Assembly (NCBI GenBank): GCA_020081605.1
Contig: JAHREC010000035.1
Coordinates: forward strand, 61,423 to 125,422
DNA length: 64,000 nucleotides
Source of the DNA: Albifimbria verrucaria
Lineage: Eukaryota > Ascomycota > Sordariomycetes > Hypocreales > Stachybotryaceae
Reading direction: 5' to 3'
Every line of letters begins with the position of its first letter. The first letter of the stretch is position 1. Of the stretch, positions 47,191 through 59,920 are shown piece after piece. The position numbers and the translations under genes are program-made. Below the pieces are notes generated by a model that had not been told where the DNA came from, did no database searches, and worked only from the letters and a program-made list of their open reading frames with translations.

Positions 47191-48009
47191 TCTTTCACCT
47201 CCTTTTCTTGAGCAGTCTCTCGTAGGAACGCATCCACTCTTTCCTCACACATTCATCCGAATACGCAATGGCTACTTTTCTGCTTTGGCCCCTACACCTC
47301 TGACGTCGATCTCCTTGCCTACTACAGAGGTATGGTATTGTTCGTCATTGTTCAGAAGCATAAAGCAACAATTCAGGATATGTGACCCATGGCTCTGATT
47401 TGAAGTGTCATTACATACATCTATGCCCTCTATACCCCCAGGAGAATGATATGTCGTGATGTTGTTGTGGTGTTGTTCTTGAAGGCAGGCAGTTCATAAG
47501 TGGCGCTTCCATGAAGAGTTGGTATATGCCAAGAGAACACTCCATTTTGCGTGCTACAGACTTGCAGCGACTGGTCTGACAATTCTGGAATGATATAGCA
47601 TGCAAACTGGCTTAGGCAGCTCGATCGGTATAGCTATACTCCACAAAAGCTATCTTCTTCAAGACGTGCTAGTCTTACAATACATTCTCAGAATCGTGTT
47701 AGCAAGTGTCCTTGACTAACGGTGATGGCATCAATAGATTGGACAAGCGGCCCACCCTTTCATCTTCTTTCACTCTTTACGCTTCCATTTCATATCCATA
47801 ACAGTACACGCTGCAAATAGCATAGCCATGATGCCCTTGGCCCCTCATATGTAATACACCGGATCATGCCCTTCAGTTTCAGGGCCCGAAAGCATTTGTC
47901 CGCTTGCCTGTACTGTTTGTGCTCCATGCTGGTTTATACATCCCCAATTTTCATAATGACTTGGTACATTCGGGTGCGGCATGGTTGAGTTCGAGTTATT
48001 CAACGGGTT
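47191..48009. other. Downstream region of the Zn2Cys6 gene
   Basis: Nothing is supported here apart from short open frames. Confidence 0.4.
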
Positions 48010-49240
48010 TTACCAGTTCCCTTGCGGCATCATATCGGATGGCATTGTATTTGGGTCAACCAGTACAGTAAAGACTGCACCATTCGCGGATGATATCGGT
48101 GGAGGGTAAATAGTCTGAAATCCCGCCGCTCCACGATGCTCGTTGGATCCATGTGTGTCTGTTATATAGGGGTATGATGCTGGTTGCCGATCGATCCTCC
48201 ACTATACGATGCAGAACGGGCGGGTGGTTGAAACTCTGCCCAGTTAACATCTTCACGAGCTACGCTTTCAGATTGCCCTGGTGCCCAGACTGGTGCTCCA
48301 GGTGGTGCCTGAGAGTACCCGGGGAAATGTGTGTGCATAGGAGCTCCCATGGAATAATGACTCCAGGAAGAGTCAGGATCGTTTTGGTTGAGCATGCCAT
48401 TTGCATAAACGTCTGCCGGGACCAATTCCGATACCGGTTGTGTTTCACTGCCGAATGATTGACTCGGTAATGATCCGTTGGGTATATCTTCTTTCTCAAT
48501 AATTAGCATCACGATTAGATCCAATGGGATTTTATTTGAAGACCCTACCATCTCCTTGTTGCGAGAAGCCCTCATCAGATGATGATTGCATAGCTGGAAC
48601 TGACATGCTATCCGAAAAGGATGTGGTTCCTGCATACTGTTGGACTCCTGTGTTATCGACTGGTCCATTTCCATCTGTGACTGATGCTGGTGATGATATG
48701 GACGTTATTCTGGTCCCAACCGAAGACCTAGATTGGATCTTGGGCCGTGGTTCCGCCGCCGCTTGTTCATCTACTGAACTGAAGTTGCAATCCTTCTTAA
48801 GTCGAATACAGTTGGTACATTTAGTCTGTCCATCAGGGAAGTGATGCATCGAATCTTGCGTCTCCGACAATGATCTGGGGCAATCGTCAGCATAGAATAA
48901 GCAATTAACAAAGAAAATACGTATGCATACTGCATGCAATCGAAGTCCTGTGGTATCCCAACTTTGTTCTCTTCTTCTCTCCTTGTGCTCCAGAAGCCAT
49001 CTGTTTCTCCGGAGTAGTATCGTGCCGAATCCCGTTTACAGGCGTCGAGAGTGATCTCCTAGGTGCCAAGTTCGCATTTCTGGGCCCAGCTGGAGGTGCT
49101 CTGGGGTGGCCTCTGCCATCCACCGAAATCAACTGCCCCTCTTGCATATTGGACTCGGAGGCGTACGCGTGCTGGGGTAACTCCATGGCTGCTTGACCGG
49201 ACGATAATAACGGAAACTGGTAAGACATGACGGTGGTCAT
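48010..49240 (-). CDS. Zn2Cys6 transcription factor with two frameshifts
   Basis: The ATG at 49240-49238 (another at 49228) opens a hydrophilic N-terminus. The Gal4-type cluster is split by a 56-bp intron (48930-48875; GTATGC to CCCCAG): KLGYHRTSIACN joins HCRRRKIRCITS, then TKCTNCIRLKKDCNF, with the spacing C-x2-C-x6-C-x9-C-x2-C-x6-C. One C is missing in the run at 48836-48838 between the third and fourth cysteines. After a Ser-rich region and a second intron (48548-48491) the frame continues IPNGSLPSQSFGSETQPVSE and WAEFQPPARSASYSGG. A second lost C at 48169-48172 leads into the C-terminus IYPPPISSANGAVFTVLVDP, ending GNW and TAA 48012-48010. About 372 residues. This is a short regulator without the usual middle-homology domain. 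Targets are unknown. Confidence 0.82.
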
Positions 49241-51689
49241 TGGCGTGGACTTGAGAAGCTGCGCTGTCCCGGGAGTCCATTGCTCTCAGGGTTCCGGTCT
49301 TGAGTTTGAAGGTGGGAAGATGGCGAGGGCCATGAAAGAGGACCCGTCCACTATTCTAAGCTATCCCCGGTGCTTTTAACCTTTCGGTAGCTGAGGTGAT
49401 GGAGGATGCAAGGCACCAGCAGGTCGATCGAGATGTCGAAACCGAGGGGTCAAGCTACAGAGTGTATCCGCACAAAGAAGCTGTCGTCGAAGACGCCCTG
49501 GTAAGTTATGCGTCCAAAAGGAATCCGCAGTTCGGATGATGAATGGCTTCCTTCTGACAAGCAAAATGATGCAGCAAAGTGCCGTGAATGAAGGATGTTT
49601 GATGTCTTCTGCCTATAGAAAGAAAGTCGCGCAACAGCGCCGTAATATGGAGGCGCGATTGCTGAGCTTGAGTAGCGTCGTGAGATGATGACTTGTGCGA
49701 AATCCAATAATGTAGACGGCTATATCTCTGTAGCCTGGCGGAATGTCTTGCAACACTGGCGACGAACCAACTCGGCCCAGGAGAGGGAATTCTGTCGAGG
49801 TGTCAGGGTGACTGGTTCCACGACAGACAGAACCAAGGTAGAAGCCTGGTCGCCAGCATTATCTAGCTTGCTCCTATTTCGTTTGCCAAAGCACCGGAAG
49901 AAGACAAGAGGCATCAAAGGTCTCTTACAAGCTGTCGTGAAAGACAATCTGAATCAGGTGGGTGATGGAAGCATCAAGGGCATAGGATGCTGCCGTCGTA
50001 TTCTTGAGGTCGACCCCAAAACCAGTACGTTCGTTTGTTGAATGCGAAATATGGGAGGACAAAGCCAGGTATATGTAGGTCGCTGGCCAAAAACACACCT
50101 CGAGGTCTGGTGTCTGCAGGTGATATAGTGAGGGGGCGAACATATGAAGATGTGGGCACTAGGATCGGACCGTGGAACCTTATTGGTGCCGCTCACACAA
50201 AAAGACGTGTCTTAAATGATCTTTCCGGATCAGATAAATGGTCGTCTCTAAAACTGTTGTTTACCGGCTGGTACATACCGTGACGCTGCACTGAACCCCT
50301 GTCTAGTCTCTCGATCCGGCGGTGTTCTGCAAGGGTTCAACCAACGACAACTGTCAAATCCGTCTCTCCCCATCCCCGAAAATGGTGTCAAAGCGAGAAC
50401 AAGAGGCGACACGAGGCATATGAGCGTCCATCCCAAAATTGAGCTCATGCAAAGGGGACAAATCATCTGGTCGCCACACTGGGAAGCCGATACCTCTGAC
50501 CTGTCGGATGTCCATGCTGCACAGAGTCGCCAAACTATGGAGTCTAGTTTCATGCAGATGCAGGCGCATGTGAAGGCGCACGCATGACAATGCAAACCAA
50601 TGACGAGAATTGGCTACATTGGGACGGTGAGTTGACCTATAGTCAATCGTGACTGAAACTTCGTCAGCCCTTTTTCCCACCAAGAGGCCTGTTCTCATGT
50701 ATATCCGGCTATGTTAACGATTCTATCAGCCATCAGGGATCGCGGCAAGCGCGATAAACGTGGAGTAGATAAGGAGGGGTCGTGTTACCCCTTGGCCGCA
50801 ACCCATCATTCATGCAGCCATCCAACGAGCCTTGGGAGAGACTCTTGCAAGGTTCTGACCGCACCACCATGCCACTGCCGCCATCCACACCTAACGCTAG
50901 TTTCTAATCGCGAATGGACTAAGACCTATCGTTGTTGCAGCTGGCATTCTAAGCTAGTGTCAGAACGAACCCCTGTCTTTCAGCAAAACGAGTAACGAAC
51001 GGCTGCGCAGCAGCTGTTCAGGGTTTTACATGATCGCGCGCATTCGGACGCTCATCTTCCCCAACGAAACTTGAAGCGTTCGCCTTCACACTGCTGCCGA
51101 TTACATGGCGTCTGTTGTTGGCCGATCCTTTTCGTGTGCCCCAACCTTTCATTGCAGACTGCTGCGAATGAGGGGCTGCAACTTAGGGAGAGCGGAAGAT
51201 CCCCACTGCAAGTGCAAGTAAATCCCACCCTCCACCCCACCATCTGTCTAACCAGAAGTCCATATCAACCTCTTCGTTTTGTGATGGGTCACACGCCTTG
51301 TCTATCGCACGATGCTCCAGAAAGGCCGAATTGGAACTGTCTACAAAATTTTCACGTCGCATCGGGCGTAGCCGCGTCTCAACGTCGTCGTGGCTCTTTC
51401 CTGGTAGCTCATAGCAGGCCTAGAGGAGCACGTACGGGAAGATTTAGGCTAGAGTGAGAACAATGGAGAACCAAGAATATAGTTAACATGAAGAGCAATT
51501 ATATGGGCTGTGGTTCATAAGCATAGTGATGGATATGTCAATGAATAACTTTTTCGCTAGCAAAGCAGAAGAGACTGACTTGAAACCGACGAGAGAAAAA
51601 AATGTCGGATGCAAAACGGGCCTACCTGTAATCACTCGTCTTTTGAAACATCTCGTACGTTTCCCAAGCAAAGGTGTGATGTGATGGAA
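49241..51689. other. Upstream region of the Zn2Cys6 gene and gene-poor sequence
   Basis: No gene is supported. 49241-49700 is probably the promoter of the regulator. Several overlapping open frames on both strands (49685-50041, 50248-50595, 51071-51457) show no domains. Confidence 0.4.
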
Positions 51690-51850
51690 TGGTTTACAGA
51701 TTTCTTGGGGGCTGCTGAGCCAACACAGCGTCTGCTCAGCGTCTGCTCTTGCTTCTGACTCTGTGTTTTTTTTTTTTTACTCATAGCCGGCCTTCTGCAG
51801 CCAGTCCCACCACACTCCCCATGGTTACGCTGCATCAAAGACTTGCTAGA
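51690..51850 (-). repeat. Dispersed repeat family A, inverted partial copy
   Basis: Read on the minus strand, this segment matches the right half of the copy at 27985-28110: CATGGGG, CTGGCTGCAGAAGGCC, CAGACGCTG, TTGGCTCAGC and CCAAGAA in the same order. It contains a duplicated AGCAGACGCTG unit and a run of 12 T on the plus strand. It is 24 kb away and in opposite orientation to the long copy. Confidence 0.7.
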
Positions 51851-53449
51851 GAAGAGAGAAGAGTGAAGAGTGAAAGATAATGGTAAGTTAGGCAAGTAAT
51901 TACATTACGCATTGCCGACCACAGTGGTAGGCAATATTTCTTCCGACGCCTACGGCCATCTCGGACAATGTCAATACCGGAGATCGGGGCAAGGCAGGAA
52001 GGCAAAGCCATGGGAGCCAGTGGGCTTTGACTTTTCTGGTCTCTGCTGTGAAGATATCGATCCGTGCGGTACGGTGTGTGGCAACCTGAATGGCTGAAGG
52101 GAGGGGCTGCAGTCTGCCCCGCTACGGAAGCTCATAGCAAGACGAGACAAGGCCCAATGAGGCGCCAGGGAGGCTCACAGCCATCGGCATGAATTTCGTC
52201 CACACCAGTCTCTACATTTGGAATCGTGGCCAGTGAAATCTGTGTGCCCCCATAAGGATCTGAAGGTTTACATAAGTCTAATAGGTCGAAGAATGGTAAC
52301 ACGGCGCCTTACTCTCATGACCAAGTCCTCCATCCTATACATCGAAGCACCCTGGCCTCCCAGCCCCAACATCCGACTCTTCCTTCTACCACTTCGGTGT
52401 CTTTCTGGATCTACATATTGTGTGACAGACCAGGGTGGAGCACAGCAGCTTTTACAAGTGACAGACCTAGAGGCGTCGCCTTGAAATTCGTAGAGCATGG
52501 CCTCAATCGGGTATCACGGCACGATTGTCGAGTTATCTAGGGCTCCCGCAGCTTGATTGAGGCCAACCAAACAGACAATCAGGTACTTGTTATTTCCACT
52601 ACAAGATATAATCATTAGCCTTCAGCCTGATCGTCAACCACTTTCTTCTTGCCTGAAGCTTGTTAATAATGGTGTTGGTCGTGGCAGGTGGCTATTTTCG
52701 ATGTGGAAGGCAAGGTCCTTTCGCCGGATCGAGAACTCCTGGCCTTCCAGATTCGACACTCTCCCCATTTCGGCTGCGATTCGCCATATCAAATGCGCGC
52801 ATCCATCAAGGAGCAAGCATACAAAGACAATATAGATATTAAGAAAGCAGTCCTGCCTCGGCGTAATACCAAACTTTTGTTTTCTTTTATTGTGATTGCT
52901 GTCCGCTACAAGATCCGGTGTAAATGCAATACAGGTCAGCTGGAGCAGCCCAGGTTCTCAGAGCACTTCATTTGCTTCGTTGATGGGACTTCATGTTTAG
53001 GCAATAGAGTCGAACCTAGGTGCGCAGATTGCCACACCCCCACAAGCTGTCTGGTGGAAGAAAAACTTATAAGAAAAGTGAATGCCGATGATCTATTGAA
53101 GCTTACAAAATGCATGGGAAGCAGCCGGGGTTACATCGTGGACCACGGCGTGACGGCTGTGTGCCTCTCACGGGCCGATCGATTAGTGCATGTCGTGGGC
53201 TAGGAATGTTGTTCCACCTACCCCAATTATTACAACACCCAGGAGCTCGTTGGGATCCGCCCTTGCATGCGAGGGTTTGGTCATTGTTCCTGAACGCAGG
53301 CACTTGACCATGCCGCATATTCTTTTTCATCATAAGCATGCGCAACAACAGTTGCATGCAGCCTGTTTAATTTGCTTGCCTAGCTTCTCAAGACCATCAG
53401 GATAGGCCTAATGAGCAGCTCTCCTAATTCTACAGTGCATTAACCCTAA
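51851..53449. other. Gene-poor stretch with one 171-codon ORF
   Basis: The frame 52688-53203 (plus) starts MAIFDVEGKVLSPDRELLAF and runs 171 codons without a stop. No domain or signal peptide is recognised, the codon choice is not clearly biased, and long antisense frames overlap it. It is noted as a hypothetical ORF only. Confidence 0.3.
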
Positions 53450-54420
53450 TATGTATTCTCCACAATCGGTATTGAGGTTATGATTGTTCTCTTTATGGGG
53501 TAGGCGGCACCGGCCGTGGGCTACCGTGTAGATAGCCCTCGACAGAACCCTTGTCTCGATGTGATCGTTGTCTGCTCATCCCCGCTACGTTGTTTCCCTT
53601 TTCACTCTGTGCCTGCTTCTGTTGGCTCTTCTCACCCTACCACCAGAAGTATAACGGGTTGGAGAAACGCGCCAGCCAGGCCCATGATGCAGCAGGCACT
53701 GATTCGGGTTCAATATGGCGGCCGGTGAAGAAGGTGATAGATAAACAATAGAGATTCCATCGTCACAGTCTATTAAAAACTCACCTGCGTCATTTCTTGC
53801 ATTTTTTATCCAGCAGACTATAGTTTCAGCTCACGGAGTAAACTACTTAGATGACTGCGTGCTGCATGCCGCGTCCAAGCACCGTGGGGCTGTGGCACAT
53901 CCGTTACCGTGACTGGGAACTTGACTCCACTAGTTTTCATCCCCACGGCTGCCCGCTGGCCGTCGCCGCCGTACGGGCTTGGCAGTGGGTCACCGCGTGC
54001 GCTCTCCGTTATTTGACAGACACAGTAACCGGGATCTCTATTCCACAACCTGATTTTCGGTCCACGTCGGTGCTGCCTATGGCAGCATCGAGGCGCCAGA
54101 GCAAGGGCTTACCAATTGATAATGTGTCGGCCTCATCCCGAAACCACTTTGAGAGGGGAAGGACAGAGTAGGATGGAGGGGTTGTTCCAGCTAGTTCTGC
54201 TTGGATTTCTGCGTCTTTGTCGACCGCCTTAGCAGGTAGTAAAGAAAATGCAAGAATGAAAGAAGACGAAGATAAAAAGAAAGAAAGACAGAAAGAACAA
54301 GGGCAACAGCGTCTGGCACTCTGATCTCGCAGTAAGGTAAAGAACGTCTTCGATACGACTTCTAATTGCCAAGAGTCCACTCAAAGCACCAAAGCTCTTC
54401 CCTTGACCAAAGGATATCGA
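53450..54420 (+). repeat. Dispersed repeat family C, copy 2
   Basis: Same-orientation partner of 43380-44450, about 10 kb away. Shared stretches are listed there. Around 53940-53980 the two copies agree best (CACGGCTGCCCG.TGGC.GTCGCCG). Both copies continue to a TCTGGCACT motif near the right end. Confidence 0.75.
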
Positions 54421-55686
54421 TGGCTTCCGTATCTGGATGATGTCAGGACGAACTTGAGAGCCAGACATTGAAGAGGGTTTATGCCTCTTGGGACGACCAT
54501 TCCGGTCGGTCAGGCCGGTGTTTCTCAGTTGTGACGTGAGAGTTTTTCCCCTGTCCAGCAAATATATACATGGTAGTTCTCTGCTGTCACACGGTCTAGC
54601 AAACTGTGCGACGGTATCCATCACTACAAAGAGAAGAGTCGATTGATACACACTCAGCCTGGTCACAACTAGCCATTTAGGAAAGGGCTAGAGCAGAGCG
54701 TTATAGGACCATAAGCACATGATAATCGCGAGAAAAAAGTGAGAAACAAAGATGCACTACTAGTCAAAGAGGATGCAATGCTTATGACGACGATTTGTTC
54801 CGGAAGTTGACGCCTTTAGCCAGCATACATATGCACTTGTGCTAATTAATCGGCCTGACAGATCGGTTAACCAGGAATTTGTGCCTACAGACCCATTTTC
54901 TCCTCTTCTTGTAACCTTCTCGACATGGACCGTTGATGCAATCTACACCGGTCATGCAACACAATACTGACAAACCAAACCACCCTTCTTTTAGCGTGCC
55001 TAGGGGTGGGGAGTTACTTCTTCTTGTTTCGTTGACCGAAATTTTCCGATAACTTGCCTTCGCTATCTGCAATATTTGCGACAATGTGGGATAGGGCCTC
55101 TCTATGATTTACTTAGTCAACTGATACTGGTGTTTTCATTCTCCCAATCATGCCTTGCCAAGCTGGGAGCAGATTTGTGCCTGATTGAACCAGGACACTC
55201 GTGCGCACTCGGATCTGCCCTCAATTCCACCATTGCGTATTCCCAAACGTGATGGGTTGTGAAAGTAACTAATTTTCTATGTAACAGCGCACATGAAGCA
55301 GCGAAGCAATATTTATCCTAGAGTAACCGCTTCAAAAATCAGAATGAGACGGAACACCATCAGAACTCACGGTATGTTCGTCACTACTTTGTAGTCATGC
55401 TTGGCCCCTGTAGGCTGTTATCAGGCCTTCCACGACCTACAAATCGATTCTATTATGCTACAATGCTGTCACGCAGGTAGGCGAGCACGACTCCCTGTCT
55501 CCCAAAGCAGGATGAGCCATCCGAAGAACTGCCAATGCTTACACCCAGAGCCATCGGGCAGTTACAGATTAGGCACATCCAGGACTGAGGCGCTACACTG
55601 AAGGAACTTAGCTCCACCCTCTGATCTGCCGTGTCATTTAATCAATGGATGCCCGGCTTCTTTACCTAATTTGATCTCCCTCCTTG
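54421..55686. other. Intergenic stretch downstream of the coiled-coil gene
   Basis: A minus-strand frame at 55084-54842 encodes 80 residues including LSVLCCMTGVDCINGPCREG and a basic tail. The cysteines are suggestive of a small structured protein, but the start is uncertain and no signal peptide is convincing. The rest shows nothing supported. Confidence 0.3.
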
Positions 55687-57641
55687 CTATTTGGGTCGTT
55701 CCTGCGACAAACGGCCCTTCTTCTCTTGAGCATCCCACCGGCGCGGGGGTTGTTGAAACAGCCAAAGCATGAATAGACACATACACCCCTTCAAGATGAT
55801 TGGCAACCCTTCACTCAGCCAAGGTCCGAGAAAAACGAACACAATCAAGACAATAGTCCTGACGCTATATATAATGGCCTTCTTTACGGAGCCTTTCTGT
55901 GGTCCCTTTGTTTCATCTAGACTCTTGCCGAGGAGCACTTTTCCAGACAATCGGAGGCCCTGGCCCTGGATGCTGTCCTGTCCTGGTTCTGCCGCGGCTG
56001 CAATCTTCTTCTTGGCGACTGTGAGCAGCGAGCTCACGTCAAACATAGTCTTCCGCAAGTCACCGTGGAGGCGAATTACATCGACCTTATCGTTCTTGTC
56101 GGCACGGAGCGGCGTCAGCTTCTCAATGTCCTCGATCAATTTTGTTATGAAGGCCCCAGTCGTGGCCGTATTCTGCAAGCAATCCTGAATTTGGCTGTGA
56201 ACAGTATACAAAAATCCCCGGATTTCATCAACGGCACGGTTTCCGGCCGGTGCGCTGTCGATGCCATCCAGCCTTTTGAACACGGTTTCGAGAATGTAGA
56301 ACGAGATCACTTGCTTGTCGTTATCGAAGACCTCGAGCATTTGCCACATGCTCATGAGACACTTTCCACGCAGCTTGCTGTTCGCCTGGGTAAGAGCCTC
56401 GGTTTTTATCGTTTCAAGTTTCAGCCGCATCTGGTAAGAGTCGGCGCCATGTCGAGCCTCCTCGGCGTCGGCTGCCAATCTGCCCTGCATGTCATTGCTC
56501 CGCTTGAGCTCGGCCTGCGTTTCACAAAGTGTTTTCACAATGTCTTTAGTTCGACTCTCCTGATTCTCGATTTGGCGTTCCATGCTCGTGATGCGCGCGG
56601 CATTCTTGGTATCTGCCTTCTTGTACTGATTCACCAACTCCGTGGCCTCCGCTAGGGCGACCTTGTAACCGTTCCGGCTTACCTCCTCAGCGGTTATTTC
56701 TTCCTCTAGCTTCTTCTGAAGTGTCTCCTTCCTTTTGCATCAACCTCCATCTCCTTGATCAGCAGTTGGAGCCGTTCAATCTCCTCCGCTGTCTGCTCCT
56801 TGATTGTGGCTGTCTCCTTGAACACCTCGCGCGCCTTAGCTCTAGCCTTCGCCGCGCCTGCCTGGGCCTTCTTGTTGGACTTTTCGATTTTCTTGATTTC
56901 TTCTTTCATCGCAGTGTTATTTTTTGTCAGGGTGTTGCGAGTACTGACTAGTTTCGCTGACATCGTCTTGATAGCCTGGAGGTCCTGATCGCCCTTGACA
57001 CGGCGGCGCTCGAGCATTATGATGCGCTTATTGGCAGTGGACAAATTGGCCTCAGCCTGGCATAGCCGGGTCCATGTACGCCGATGCGTAGTCTCATGTA
57101 ATTTGGTCGCCCAGTCGATGACTTTCTCAAGCCTTTTTGAATAGTCGTCGAATCTCATTTTAGCTTCGGTGATAGCTCCAATTTCGCCCTGGAAATAAGC
57201 CTCCATCTTTGCGGCCGCGGTCATAGATGCTTTTTCCCTCGTCTGAATCCCTCTCGATGCATGCAATATGTCCATGTAGACCATTGATGTAATGATCGCG
57301 GCCGCATATCTCCCCATCTGCCCGCTCCAATTGAATAGCCATATCATTCTGGCGGCATTGCAGCTCTGCAATGTGCCTCCCCATCTCGAGGACCTCCTCC
57401 TTAGCTCTTCGTTATCCTGCTGAACGACCGCTGCATTCCATCGTTCCTCGTCGAGCTTTCGCAGAAGGGTGTCGTTGTTGAATGTGATGAGCTCAGAGTT
57501 GCCTCTTGTCTCTTGGATATACTTCTGAAGCACCTCAACTTGTCTCCTAAAGGCGTCGCGTTCCTGCTCGCAATCTGTAAGATTTGACCGAAGTGACCTG
57601 TTTTCAGAGTTGACAGAACGAATGATTTGTTCGGGAGTCAT
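55687..57641 (-). CDS. Coiled-coil protein with C-terminal membrane segments, three frame changes
   Basis: The ATG at 57641-57639 begins MTPEQIIRSVNSENRSLRSN; an in-frame ATG at 57800 is an alternative. Most of the protein is a long alpha-helical coiled coil (CEQERDAFRRQVEVLQKY, MKEEIKKIEKSNKKAQA, TAEEIERLQLLIKEMEV, SMERQIENQESRTKD). Frame changes are inferred near 57403, near 57240 and at 56733-56736, where one A is missing in AAAAAGG; the middle segment MGRHIAELQCRQNDMAIQLE lies in another frame. The C-terminus has two hydrophobic spans, TIVLIVFVFLGPWL and LPIILKGCMCLFMLWLF, then a short basic tail ending at 55687. It could tether filament-like or vesicle-tethering structures to a membrane. 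No family recognised. About 650 residues if joined. Confidence 0.65.
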
Positions 57642-59920
57642 CTTCGTTAGGGTGCGAAAATAATTGCCGTCGGCAGGCGAAGCTTCGCACAATACTGCAA
57701 GCGAGGTTTGAGATGGGAAGGGTCCAAGTTTTGATGAGCAAAGGATAAACCATCTGGAGTGCTGTATAAAATGTCGCCAGGGCGAGCTTTTAAAATGCAA
57801 GAAGGCGGATCTTCACAAGTCAGGGGTCTGCGTTATTGGACCCTCGCACCAACAGCCCAGGGAGTACGGTACCAGTATCGGCAGGCGCGTCGGGTTTAAC
57901 CACACACCCTATTTCACACCTGCTCGAATCCCCAACTCATCAACAACCCACCCCACCAGCATCCCTAAGCTTATTGCTAGTCGAAATGGCCTGGCCCTAG
58001 CCACCAGGAACGTCCATTTCCCATTCGGCCGCGGTTACGGGCGGTGCAATCTTCATCTCCTAGTTGACCATGTTACCATGCAAGCGACCCATGTGGGGCA
58101 CGGAGACGTGTGTTGACGGGACGGGCAGGTGAGCCGGGGTTTGCCTTGTTCGGCCGCACGAGTGCGAAGGGCGAGGCGGGAAACTACTGGGACGGATATG
58201 GGAAGCCAGGGCGCTTCAGCACCATGCCCAGACAGTGGCGGCCGGAGACTTGAGAAAGAATGAGCCGATAGGATGTGGATGAGACGAAAAGCAGTAAGTT
58301 ATCTTGGCCCGAGGAGAAAAACAGGAGCGGAAAGACGGTAGAGTGGTGAGACGGAAAATTAAAAAAGTAACAGAACAAGAATGAAAACACAGGAAGAGAG
58401 AAATTGCAAAGGAAGATTGAAAAGGCTCGGAAGGAAATGGAACATAACGGATAGTCTGAAGGATGTTTACTCTTCTTTTTAGCATCTTGTTCTTTTGAAT
58501 GAACCACGAGTGAAATGATAATAGCGTCATCTATCCACCCATTTGCAGGCCGCCCAATTACCCTAGCCACCAAGTTTAAACATAAAGGAAGCATTTGGAC
58601 ATACTGTCAACGTTTAAATTTGTGATTGTTCGAGACCCCATGGCATGCGATGGGTAAATCCTGAATATCATTCGGTTGTACATTCATTAAACTCTGTCTA
58701 GGCTGGCTTTGAATAAGATGCACCATTCGAATCAGTCTCATTCCCTATTCATGCCCGTCATACCAACAGATACCAACCGAGTGGCAGATGGAGTGTTGGC
58801 GCGGCCAATAGCTCTACCCAACAAGAAGTCTCAGACGCCAACGGCATCTCCCTATGCTAACTGAGGAATGCCAAAGGTAGAGTCGGCAACAGCGTAGTAC
58901 GGACAATGCCTAGCAGTTGCTCTGAATATACAAAGTTATGAGGAGATGCCTCTCCTGTAGGGGCCAATGGGGAATCCCGCAAACCTTTAGAGCTACGTCG
59001 CTATCTCATATAATCATTGCAGACAAATAGGCCTATTAACGTAGCGAATTACTGATTGACCGGTATATATGAGAACAGACCGGAATGAAGCACTACGCAG
59101 CCAATGCTTATGATTCCAGGCTTGCAAGACTCGGCAGACCATGGGAAGCAAACACACAGACAAAAACTAAGCAGCCATACCCACAAAGACATCGGCAACT
59201 TTTTAGGCCGAGGCCGGGGTAGAGCACCGTTCTTTCATTTTTCTGGTCCCTATCTGGAGGCAGATCTAGTAGTGTCTCTGCATCATCTTGTCATACCTTG
59301 GCGTGTGGATCCAGATTTCCACAGCTAGCATCCGTGCGTTTTCACTAGAGAAGTTTGAATTCTCATCTTGAAGTCTATTCCAGTCCAGGTTTTGACATTA
59401 TACCACTCTTACCTTGTTCAAGTTACCAAACTTCCTCTTCGTATTGTTCTACAATTGATAACACACGCTCGCCATGGTGCTGCACACTTGGAAGAAGTGG
59501 TAAGAGCGCGCCATCAATCAAGTGCGAGGACTGCTCGATAACGAGAAACTGTATCCCAGAGTCTATCGTCAAGGTGGTACCTTATTAGCAAGAAGCTAGG
59601 GAGCCTGCCGAGCTTTGAATTCACAGACTTTGGTCGTCGAGAGCAACGCAACATTTGCGGTGATGTCATTTTCTCTTCTCTTTCCCTCGCCGTTGGCAAC
59701 GCTTGAATCTAGCACCTTGTGGACGGTTTTGTCACTTCAGGGTCATAACGATCGGCGTGGGTCCACTGGATTGAAGCCAGACTGGACATTGTCACTCTGA
59801 ATTATATCAGCAGACCATGTAGAAGCCCCACAACGTCTTAGTCAGACGTCGGTACATAGAGTAACTTCCTGAACCTCTTACCACCAAAAATACTAGGCAG
59901 GGACTTTTAACGATACATCG
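57642..59920. other. Intergenic stretch upstream of the transposase
   Basis: No gene is supported. Minus frames at 58184-58594 are low-complexity Phe/Ser-rich translations of a purine-rich tract. I looked for piggyBac terminal repeats here without success. Confidence 0.4.
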
